The notes beneath the pieces were generated by a model that searched no databases, had not been told where the DNA came from, and saw only the letters and a list, made by a program, of their open reading frames with translations. Positions 11,113-23,100 of a stretch of 64,000 nucleotides of DNA are shown piece by piece. Numbering within the stretch: position 1 is the first letter of the stretch; each line of letters starts with the position of its first letter. The stretch spans positions 28,209,681-28,273,680 of the forward strand of contig OU612071.1 of the NCBI GenBank assembly GCA_914767715.1, in the 5' to 3' direction. The stretch is from Membranipora membranacea (taxonomy: Eukaryota > Bryozoa > Gymnolaemata > Cheilostomatida > Membraniporidae). Position numbers and translations under genes: made by a program.

Positions 11113-14100
11113 ATGTCTGACGCGACGTCCACACGATCTATGATGTCACATCCTTCAGGCGGAGGAGGTAAGAAGTATAAACAGATGAACGAGAGTCGGA
11201 GAGTCACAGAGACGCCGATAGACGAAGATTACGAGTGCGGAGTTACTTACCCTTGTAAGGTGAGTTGTATGATGTCACCAGAGACTATAGATATATCTAT
11301 AGTCTCTGATGTCACTACATATATAATGAGTATAGGTTTCAATTCGCTTACTCAAACCCTGGCTAATACTCGGCTTTTCTATTTATTCACGGTTAAGCCA
11401 GATTTTTTGCTCCCACTCGACTTCCCCTCTACCCCCTGTGTGTAATGTACTGTATTTATTACCATATCACATCACCCACATGTATTACTTTCCTTGCATT
11501 GATCTCTTTTGATGTCCTGCTTCGTAAATTGCTCAATAATGCAGACTGCAGACACAATCATTGTGTGATCTCGACTACTTTTGCACAACAGACATTCGGC
11601 CGGCCGGCCTCCCTTGGGCCTGCTGTATCTTCTTATGTCACAATGGATTTGGTCTATTTGGAGCGCCAGATGGTGTGTCTGAGAGCTTGAGGCTTAATTA
11701 CTTAGCTATCAGGAGGGATGTAATCTTTAGATTCACTTTACTGTTGTGCGTTTTTGTAATATTCCCTGGAAATTATATAAAATGGCTATTGGGTATTCTT
11801 GTCTCGTTGAGACAATAACTTTGATATGTATGTCAGGTTGAGAATACATCACATCGATACTCAGGTGTGAGATTCGTCAGCAGAGACATTCTATAGAGAC
11901 AGCGTTGTGACAAATTAAAACTATGTCACAATGAGTACTTTAATAATTAAACAGTAGAGCTGCAGCTGTTGTTTTTTTTGTATGACGAGGTGAATTCCCT
12001 GACACCTGAAACTATTCTGACTACGAAAAATCTGCTCATTTATTTAGATAACAACAAGACTCATCAGCTTTCATCACAACAATCTCAGATGGATTTATTT
12101 TTGGATGACCATACCTCTGAGAAGATTTGTGTTTGAGATTTTGAAGGGCTTTCTGATGAAATTACTGAAAATAAATCACCATCACCACAAGGTCAAAGCC
12201 AACGTAATCCTTGTGCTAAGTTACTTGTGCTAAGTTACATGGCTAAGTTACATGGGCTCTACAGACTCAGATTAGTTTTGTGTTGTAAGTCTCTGAAATT
12301 TTAACTACCAATACGGTAATAATATTATGATGTTTTATTGCCTCCCCTGTATCGTTTTATTTATAGTATGTTGGCAGTATGTCTATGATGAGACCGGCCA
12401 GTAAGAACGAGATTCTATCTGCTATGAGAAGAGTCAGGGTAAGTCTAACTTACATTCATACAAACAAACTCATTGACACCATCTCACTGGGATGTTCAGA
12501 ATGTCATGTTGGTGTTCCTCACTCCATGCTATATTAGGTGTTACGCTATCATATATATATATATATATATAAATATATATATGTATATACATAAAATATA
12601 AACTAGTAAATTAGCCTTAAATTAGCTCACTTGTATGACAGGCATACCAGGGTTAAAATATCTGTACTCAAACCAAAGATCACTCACAGAGAACTTTCAC
12701 ACTTTTCACTGTAATCAAGGAGTGTATTGCAAAATTTTCTACACCCTAGACTTTTTTCTATGAAAGGATTGTTATGTGTAGATTTTATGGTAAAATAGCT
12801 GATGTCAAATTATTTATTGAGAAACTATAACCCCTTAATCTTGGACCTCATGCTTTGTCCACATAATATGACCCGAGGATTAAGGGCTGGCTATACGCCC
12901 CTGTCGTACTGACTTACACTAAATTCTCCAGCACCAAACTGCTCCTGTTGACCGTTTAGGAGAGGAGTTACTCAGTGCAGACTAAATGGGATTACACCGA
13001 ATCACCATCATATAACACTATGAGCAGATTGATACTGCTGCTGCTGCTGCTTTTGCTATTTCGGCCCTGCTGGAATTGGTATTGTTAGCGCTGGCTCTGA
13101 CTCTTACATATTTTATTCTTTTGTTTTCAGTTTGAATATAAAACCAGAAATACAAAGAAGAAGAAGGTTGTTATGGAGATTAGTATAGATGGAGTAAAAG
13201 TTCTACTCAACAAGAGACGGGTGACTATCAGCATATAATCAATTATCACTGGTCTTGTATAATTCTGAAGTATTTGGTAGTGCCTAAACTCTGTCCAGGA
13301 TGCTGGTTGAGGCAACCAAGTTACATTCACATATGTTCCTGATATTGTTGGCTTCTCCTACAGTTCACAGAGGAATGAATTATTAACAAGGGAAAAGTTC
13401 GCCATTTCATACTAGACTGGGGGGTCTTTCAATTAGAAGGAGTGATCCTTTACTAAAGCAAGTTATCACTATCACATCACTATCACATTGCTCAAAATTA
13501 TCACTCACTTGGTGTTTCAATTAGAGAAAATCGCTCCCAAATCGCTCACTCAGAATGTATATAGTTCCGTCAAGTGACTGAGCGATCTGAAAGCGAGACC
13601 CCTAGCAGGTATCGCTCACTCAGTGAGTGAGCGATAATATTGCGATTTTGGCTGTTTCTAATTGAAAGACCCCCCTGGCTAAAATTAACTCAATGCGATA
13701 CTTTTTTAAAAACTCAAACCAAACTAAACTAAACTCTTGCTAGTACTTTCCCTTCTAGGATATATTAAAGGAAAAATCGGCAAAAACAAAATTTCCCAAA
13801 ATAGATATTACGCCCAAAAGCAGTTTTATTATGATTCGTGTCATATTCGATTTTCTCATATGGGAGAGAAAAGTTTTGCATAAACTCAGTCCTGTAGTGA
13901 CATCATAAGACAGGATTTGGAGACAGAGACAGAGTAGGGATATATCCTTACTCTGTGATTTGGGCTGCAGGCATATAATATAAGACATAAGATTATACCC
14001 TAATCCTAAAGCTTATAGAAGACTCATTTTAATAATCTTCGCTCGTAGTCATTTTTATCCCAACACTGCAAGCATTCAATTTTATCAACACCATGATATC

Positions 14101-17100
14101 GGAGGCATAAATAAACTAAAACTAAACTAAAAAACTAAACTAAGATTAGGATAAGGACAAGGTATTCATCAATATTACTCTATCAATGTATATTGTCAAA
14201 ACAGCATAAGTAGTTTGCAGTTCTGAGGTAGATCTGTAGTACAGTGGCATACAGTGTATTCCTCGTTGTATTTTTTGTTAGAAGAAGGACATTATGAACG
14301 CTAATAGTAGAGATCTGTTACTGATGGAGGATCCAATATATCATATATTCTACGTGTCACATGACTCACAGGTTAGTCTATCATCTCAGACACTAGCAGC
14401 AGTCTGAGAGGTAAGACAGGAAGTGTCAGTTACTGACACTTCATTACATTAGGTTTTGTTTCAACGCCCTCGTAAAGGTTATGAAGTCTAGTGGCGGGAA
14501 TTGCAACCATTCTGAATAAAATGACCTACAGTGAGATTCTACTCACTGAACTATTGGTGTGGTTCTATGTATTTCACTCTATTCCATTTTACTGGGGAGC
14601 CAGCGCCGGAACAAAAATCTAAATGCCGGCAAATTAAATCTTGTGATGCTAGAAAATAGTTGTAAATACGAGACACGTTGTAGTCTGCAATGCACCGTAT
14701 CCAGTAGGATTTTAGAATGCCTATCTATTAGAATATAAACCCGAAGGCCCACAATATCGAGCACAGTGGTTTTGTGTTATATCGCAGTTGAAAGCCATCC
14801 TTTGTTGGATGACTTTGCCATTGTTATAGTTCCAAATTTCAATCGTTAGGAATGATTCTTTCCCCCCCCCCCCCCCGCAAGATAAGCATTAGGCCAACAC
14901 TTATATCATTGCATTGATAGCACCTAATATGTGATGCCTGTTTTATTTATATGACTTATATTTGAAGGATAATAAGATATTTAGTTATATATCACGTAAG
15001 AATCCAGCGATGGCCGCCGCTGTCTCCTCTCCTGTATCTAATACTAACTCAGTCAGCCAGCAGACCTCGGAGTCTGCTCCTACATTCCATTGTCATGTCT
15101 TCAAGGCTTATAAAAGGGTAAGTATATAGACTCAGGACTCGAGGCTTGGGTGGTGCATCTGACACCCAACTATAACCTTTGCTAAATTTTCAATCAGCTA
15201 TTTTTAAAGTTAAACTAAAATGTAGGCTGGTTTCAGGCAGTAAATACGCCATTCCGAACAAAGGTTAGCATGGGATAGTGGTTTCCAGTTTGTAAAATAT
15301 CTTGATGGAACAGAGTTATCTACACTTGTTTTGTGAGGGGCCTACTCTCAAGCTTTATCAAGGTTTTAGTTTTTGCATAACTTGAAACTTTGCTTTTTTC
15401 TTAATTGTTCGTCATATCACTTATCATTGTACTTTGTTTATGTATCCTTTGCAGAGTCAAGCTGTGCTGATAGTACAGGGATTAGGGAGGATATTTGAAC
15501 TCTGTCATAGTATAGCCAATCAGATCAAGAATAAAACTAACCAACTCCAACAACAGAATAACAGTACAGACCAGTCATGTGATCAGTCAGCTGATCAATC
15601 ACATGACTTTAAGTCACATGATGAGATAAACACTGACCTCATACAGACAGTACAATCACAGGAGCGTAGAAAGGTGGGGAGAAGTGAGGGGAAGTCTCTA
15701 GATGATTCTGTATTCCTAAAAGATGATAATAGTAAACCTTCATATCCACTCCCTGATAACACTCCCAACAGGTAAGTTTTATTCACTGGTTCTTGTTCGA
15801 ATATGGACCAACTACATGCGATGTACCACAGAGAAGTAGTGTGAGTCAAGTTTAGCTACCTAAGTGATGTGGTGACTTTATTTTGCCTAGCACCAATTTG
15901 AACTAGCTAAGGTGTAGTCTAGTATATATTTAAAACCGAGGTTGAGTAAATCATAGCCTGAGAAAAAATCCACTACTTCAAGCTTTTACGAAATAGCTAA
16001 CAGTTTCTTTCTGCGAAATCTTCACTGTTCTAGGTTTAACTTCTATCGACTGAGACCAGAAGGTTTCATTTATGCTCATACTTTGTAATTTCTCTTAAAT
16101 GCCAGTCCATTCAGACGGTGTATCAAGCTTAGCTCTTGTACACAGATCAATAATTTAAAATTTGTAACATGATTTGATCAAGATTTTTTAATATCATAGA
16201 GAATTGGCAGAAGCTCAGCGACTCCTGAAGAAGTTGTCCTCTATTGAGACTCCAACACATTCAGAGAGGTCAGATTACAAAGAGCCACCTAACCCCGTCC
16301 GTAATCCACCTCCTCGTCTGTCTGATACTCTGACTTCATCCCCCCAGCAGTCACAACACGCTACACCCCTTCATCGTACTACATCCTCAACATACAGGGA
16401 GAATATACAGTATAGACATGACAGTCCGCGTGACACTTGTGACAGTAAAATAGATAGAGAGCGACAGCAAAGATTCCTGACATCAAAACAGAAAAGTTGT
16501 GATGATTTGCTGCTCTCGAGTCTGAGTGAGGTAAGGTAACTCTTGTTTTACATCCTCCCCTATCTCCCCTCTCACTCACATGACACCCTCAAAGTAACTT
16601 TATAACAACCATTTCGTTTTGACGTCGCGTAATGAGCATGTAAATTGAGATGTACGGATGTTTGTATGCGAGCTGTATTCGATTCTCCAAACTTTTATTA
16701 TATTATTGCTACATATATTTCTCTCATTATCCAATTACATTACAGCATTATACTTTTTTTATATTATTATATATATATATATTGTATATTATTACTAATA
16801 TTTTGACAGATGGACACACCGCTGACCCAGCAGCAGCAGCTAGGGTTACTATGGTTACAGTTAGATCAGCAGGAACATCAGATAACTATGGCTGTGAGAC
16901 AGACGGATCAGCTCAGAAATCAGCTACTTATAGAGACTCAGTATAGGAATGATACCGAGGTAGGCATAGATAGATACTCATTATAGGAACGATACCGAGG
17001 TATCGTTTTGACTTTTTGTGTACCGATTACACTTTTGGTCTTCCAACGATCAATTATTGGCAACAAAATGTTCTATTACTGGTCAGGGTCACTTATCCAT

Positions 17101-20100
17101 TTAACCATCAAAAGGCCAGAAATAGTTAATACCGATAACCAAGAATGGCATGCCACTAATATCGATAACCAAGAATCGCATGCCACTAAGGAATCGCATG
17201 CCACTAAAGAACCTTCTTGTTTTACAGATGAGATGTCATCAGTTATTGTTACATAATAAAGATCTGCTGGAGCACATAAATAGACTAGCTCTGGAGAATA
17301 AACAGCTGAGAGAGAAAAACCTTCACCTCAGAGATAGACTTAATCAGTCTGATGGAGTGTGCGCTCCAGCTGATATTAACCAGACTGGAGTGTCTCTGCA
17401 GACTGATAATGAACAGAATAATACTCAGGTCCGACTTCTACCTTGTACTTTTAATATTCCTATGTTTGAAAAGGTTACGATAATTACAAATAAGCTTTCT
17501 TTTAGCAACTTAACATTTCTCATACTTTTATTGCATAGCCCAAACTTTCAAAACCATTGAATTTTTGGATTTTACAGTCCAGGGAACATTCAGGTTTTCA
17601 TCCTAGTCCTCAGTATTTCTGTTTTCCCATCAAACCCAATAACATAATATATCTTACATGCTGACTTTCCATTGATGCCAAGCTCTAGAAACAAAATAAT
17701 ACTGTAATCTGTTAATTTGTTTCTAATATATGTCAACAAAGCCTATAAATTATTACTTACTTGTTTGGTTTGCCTGCTTGTTGACCTTTTGACCCTTAGA
17801 TGATTTGTTTGATTTATCCCCGTCCTCTTATTTACAGCCCATATTAGCCAGCTCTCACACACAAAGCCCTAGTTCTACTAACAACAATGCACCTGGAGAT
17901 GATAGAAGTCGGTCAGTGAAGACCTCCCCCGACTCTGGTCATAAAGAGATGTCTACACGAAGCTCTCAAAGTGACCTTCTGTAAGTGTACGAGCTGCATG
18001 CCATAAACAGGACTCATCTTTCAGGGCTGAAATTTAATTGACACATATCAACCGCTCATTTAATGGAACATGGTAACATGAGCAGAGACACACATAATGT
18101 TTGCCCCTGTATAGAGATACAAACGTTACCCCTACTGTAGATTGTAGTGTATAGAGGGGCACAACTCCCCTCACTTCTCTCCCACCTCCATGGCCCTTAA
18201 AATATAAAGGTTTTTAATGGGAGAATTGAATGAGTCTCACATAGCTCTGTTGTATGTGTATAGATCTTCTTAACATTAACTTCCCAACATGGGATGATTC
18301 TAAACCTACTATAATTCCCTGATAAGCTAGTTAGTTTAAACTCTCTAGTCTCTCCTGAATTTCATTGATATAATGTGCCTTTCGAGACCTGTTTGAAATC
18401 GTAGATGCTAGGTTGTCTCCCCCTTTAACCCTCAGAACTAGATATTTTCTCACCATGACAAGTTTGCATTCTCTTCATCCCCTGATTTCCTGTTATGTTT
18501 GTAGAGAAGAATGGGACAAGCTGAACATGACTATAAACTCTCTAGCCACACCTCTAGCCACACCCACCAACTCTAGCTACCAACTGTAAGTACACTTACT
18601 CGGGAACACTGAGGCACTTGGTTTTGCTCAAAACACAATCTGCCAATATGATACACATTTACATTAAGAAAATGGTCCTAGAAAATTTTCATCACCAATG
18701 ATGTTGGCATGTTAAATACAGCAGCTTTGAAATTTTAATCATCGCTTCTGCTAGTTCAAATAACTAACGTCAGAAAAGATTAGAAATACTGCTCTGCTTT
18801 TAATCCAAGCTCCAAAATCTCACTGCAAGATTGACTGTTCAACTGCTTTCCTCCTGTGTTGTCTCACTATGCTTTTCCATCCCTTTAAACAGGTCTGCTA
18901 AGGTAGAATATGACAAGATGGAGCGAGATCTATCCTTTACCGATATGGCCATTCTCAGAGCTAGCCAGCATTCGGCCAATGAGAGCTCATTATCTCAATC
19001 TCAGACATCCAATCAGAATGGAGATGCCTCAGTCAATGAGAAGTCAGTATTACAGCTGCAGAGTCATACATCTATACAGACAGATGAGAGTCTGAAGGCC
19101 AATCAGAGCATATCAGACACTCCAATACTACCAAACAGTAAGGTACCTGATGGTAAGTCATCTAATACAGCAAGAAAATCTCACTGAGAATTACCAGACA
19201 GATCTGGTCTAATTCTGACTGCATGTGGCAATTCAAGGTAGTTGCTTTATTGGATACTCCTTGACATGCCCGCAATTAAGTGAAGATGGCAAATGCTCTA
19301 AATTTAGTTTTCATCAACATGAGTTCTTTGTGATAGTATGTAAACTTTCATGGCGGGTTGTTTGGATAAAGAATGTCATCTCAGTACAATTGTATACCAC
19401 CCAATCTCCATTATGCTTATGCCTCATAGCTGATCACGGACTTTACTCTATCCTGTATAACTGAGAAGAGATATATATGCGGCAACCCTTGGTGTATAGA
19501 GTGATATTTTGACCTCTGACCCTTGGCGTATAGAGTGATATTTTGATTACAGGTACTATAAAGACTAGGTAATAAGCTGCCATCAGGGAGGGTGGGATAC
19601 CTCTCCCCCTCCCTGCTGCCGCCCGGAGAGCAGGGTGTCAATGTTGTTATATAATTATAATTTCCCTCCACCGTATTATGCTTGGGGTGTTTGTTGGGTT
19701 GTATGATAGAGAGAGAACAACACCACTTATATCGTCGTTATAACTTATCTCAGAAATATAGAATATGAATTTGACCATTCTGATTGGTCCAAGTAATCAG
19801 ATACCTTCCACTCGACCGGTGAAAACAATCTTACCAGATGCGTGATGGATAATTCTGGCAATTTAAAATTGCTGTCAGCAGCGGTTTTGGCATTGTATCT
19901 TATCGTGTGGCTGATTCCTATGTCCAAGGGACTGATAACAGATGATGATCTTGACTAAAACATGACTTGAAGTGAAAAGCTTTAAAATACTCTTATGCTG
20001 GATGATTGCGATATTGTAAGCACTTAAGACCCGCACAACACGACATAGAGGGTATAGTTTGAGTACCATTGGTGTACCATTAATAGTCACCTCATATTTG

Positions 20101-23100
20101 GGGGCTCTCCTATCAGCTAACTGTGAAAAGGTTTTTTTACATTTCAACTAGATAGTTGGTTTCTGGTTGAGTGAGAAATTTATTGGCTCTAATTGGCTGA
20201 TTTGGGTGACCAATCAGTGTCTGATCAGATTAACTATCCAATCAGAGTGATCAGATTAACTTCCCAATCAGAGTCTGATCAGATTAACTAACCAATCAGA
20301 GTCCTCAGATTAACTATAGTTTGACAAAGTGGTGCAGGTGCTCCTGTAGCTAACTAATTAGATAATACCATTCAGCTTCTTCCTCCTCATCCTGCAGCAG
20401 CTTATACTTCTATTAATTATTGTCAGCATCTAAATCTAAATTCAAACAATTATATATTAGAGCCATGCATTGTATTTTCTTTGCTAAAGGCGATGATAAC
20501 GACAGCTGGTTTGCTTGCAATTGACATCATTTTATCACCAGAATCATCTAATAGACAATGCTGCTTGTTTTTTATTACCCTTTGAAGTGAGTTTGAGGGT
20601 TAACTCTGTTGACCTCGGGGAAATAGCCGTTTTAATGGTGATGGCATCTACATTTTAGGTAGTTGTAAAATGTTCATGACAAATAATTAGGAGTTATCTG
20701 CTTATTGAAAAGGAGGACGCGATCCTATTAGACATAATACCGTATAAAACATTTCGAACTCCCATATAATAATAAATTATTCTTTCCGTTTATTTCAGCG
20801 TCAACCCTACTGAGAACGCTTATGCTTAATAATCAGTCACACTCTCTACACACTTCTCATATATCTGTAAAACATCTACATACACAAGATCAGCTAGATA
20901 AGTCATGTGACCAAAGTCAGTTGACCGAATCATGTGACGTATCAGGGTCACAAAGTAATAGTCAGGATATACAGGCTATGATGAAGACTAATGTATATGA
21001 TATATATGATAAAATAAAGACTATCCGTCTATCTCTGGAGAGTATGGATAGCAGTCTCAGTCAAAACAAAAACTCAAGTAAGTCATATTAACCTAAAGGA
21101 GTGAAGTTTGCGCAGGAGACTAGGCTCCCTTTTACGCACATGCGTGACACATGTGTGACACATGCGTGACACATGCGTGACACAGGCGTGACACATGTGT
21201 GACACATGCGCGACACGGTGAAATTTGAGTATTATTCCAGCCCAATTTGTCATATAAACTCTTACCTACGCTAGCCAAATTTTTACTATCCAACATTAAT
21301 TAACCCCAAACTAGCCAAACTAAAATAGGCTAATATTTTACTCCTCCTCTATCGTAGTTGGCGAGTTTTGGCCTGTTCACACGGCCAAGGGCCAGGTGAA
21401 CAGGGCTAGGCGAGTGTTGGTACTCTTATTGAAAGGATAGTAGTAGGAAATAAGTTATTAATTTTTTTATAAAGTGGTTCACTGCAAACATATAACCGTA
21501 GCAACCCCAAGCACAGACATTATACTCAGCTCATTTATCATATATATATTTTGTAATCCATTGCCGTAGAGTGCGCTTGGGCATCTACATGTATATATAA
21601 TATATATACATACATGTAGATGCCCAATATATTATATAGTTGTTTTTTAACGTTAATCTGGGTCTGGTGTTTGTAGGCATTGCCTCACCAGCAGCCAGTG
21701 AGTTCACACCACAGATTAAGAGGCTGTCACTCAGAGATTCGCCTGCTGCAGAGTGTCACACTACAGCTCAGTCTGACGGTCAGCGACTCAAACTAGGAGA
21801 GTCTCATGTACCCCTCACATCAGGTTTGTACAGTCTTTTATGTGTTCTCATCATTCATCATCATCATTCTTTGTGTATATCTGTGCTTCAAATTGTTCAA
21901 AATATTATAACTTATGTACCGTAAAGGTGCAATAAATGGAGGATTTAGTAACCTCTAGGCTGCTGTGCTGTAGAATCTGCAGCTTTGATTTCTATGGTAT
22001 GTTGACATCTATCAATGAAGTTCATAATTTTTATACCAATATTCAAATAAATTGTTAATCATATCTATCGTAGGTGAAGCCATGCCTGGTCCTGCCTCCC
22101 ATCACAGATTGGGGGGTTCACACACCCCTCCTGAGAAGGACTGGTCAGGTAGTAGAACTGTGGGTAAACCTGGAGCTCAACAAAGAGTTATACACACTGG
22201 GGTCGGAGGTCACAATGAGGTCAGGGGTCACACAGGGGTCGGAGGTCGCACAGTCTCTCCACTCACCAGATCAGATACATACTGTGTTAGTAAACCTCTG
22301 AGTAAGTCAGCCGATAATCTGCTGGTCTCACCTGACCTTGCTCTCCCGGCTCCGGCTCCAGCTTCTGGTGAGTGCACGTTTACATTCTCAGTTGTCTCCT
22401 CCTATAAAGTGGTTTGAGTGATTGAATTGAACTTGATATCGAATTTGAAATTACTAAACTGGATTCTGTTAGTCTTGAAGGGTCATGATGAATAAGAGCT
22501 TTGACATGGAGTACAACAGCTCTGCATACATACAAACAATGTCTTGAGTACATCTCAGAGATTTTCACGATCATCCATATTTCAACATCTTCGAAACACT
22601 CAACTAACACAGGGAAGATTATCACCTGTCTTTGTCACCCTCCAAACCTAAGACGTCAAAGTCATGCATACTTGGTTAGGTGTAATTTTGTAAGATCGAA
22701 CAACTATAAGAGTAGAAGTGCATTATGGGATACTCCTTCCTATCTCACTCTCTAGGCTCTGTCATTTAGTTAGACATGAATGGCTTGTTTTTTATAGGCG
22801 GGAGCAGTGACCGTTACACAATGACACAAAGTTCTCAGTCTATACATCACTCTAAGTCTAACCACTCACACAGTAATGGTAAACCACCCAATCGGGTCAC
22901 GAGTGGTGCTCAACCATCGGCCAATCATAGCAAGGGTAACAATGATCAACCCTCCAATCAGAGCAGGGGTAACAATAATCAACCCTCCAATCGGAATCGA
23001 TATAGCTCATCAACCTTCCACGTTTATCAGGATATTGTAAGTAATCTATTTGATATACTTCTTGATATGAAAATAACACTTTTGTCTTTTATTTTGAGCT

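Larger units (their letters stand above)
11113..15580 (+). other. NOS1AP: PTB-domain exons of the NOS1AP homologue
   Basis: Exons 1-6 encode the phosphotyrosine-binding fold. The order of blocks is that of CAPON: DEDYECGVTYPCKYVGS, then NEILSAMRRVRFEYKTRN, a KKKK run, DGVKVLLNKRR, MEDPIYHIFYVSHDSQ, DNKIFSYISR, FHCHVFKAYKR and SQAVLIVQGLGRIFELCH. Relative to human CAPON, about 20 extra Ser/Ala/Asn-rich residues sit between ISRKNPAM and APTFHCHVF in exon 5 (about 15009-15082), at a loop position. The start at 11113 is the only ATG upstream in this frame that gives a normal-length lead into the domain. Confidence 0.92.

Noticed and set aside
13417-13677. hAT assignment for the intron 3 MITE
   Set aside because: The right end is CAG-like, but the left is CTG and no 8-bp duplication is visible.
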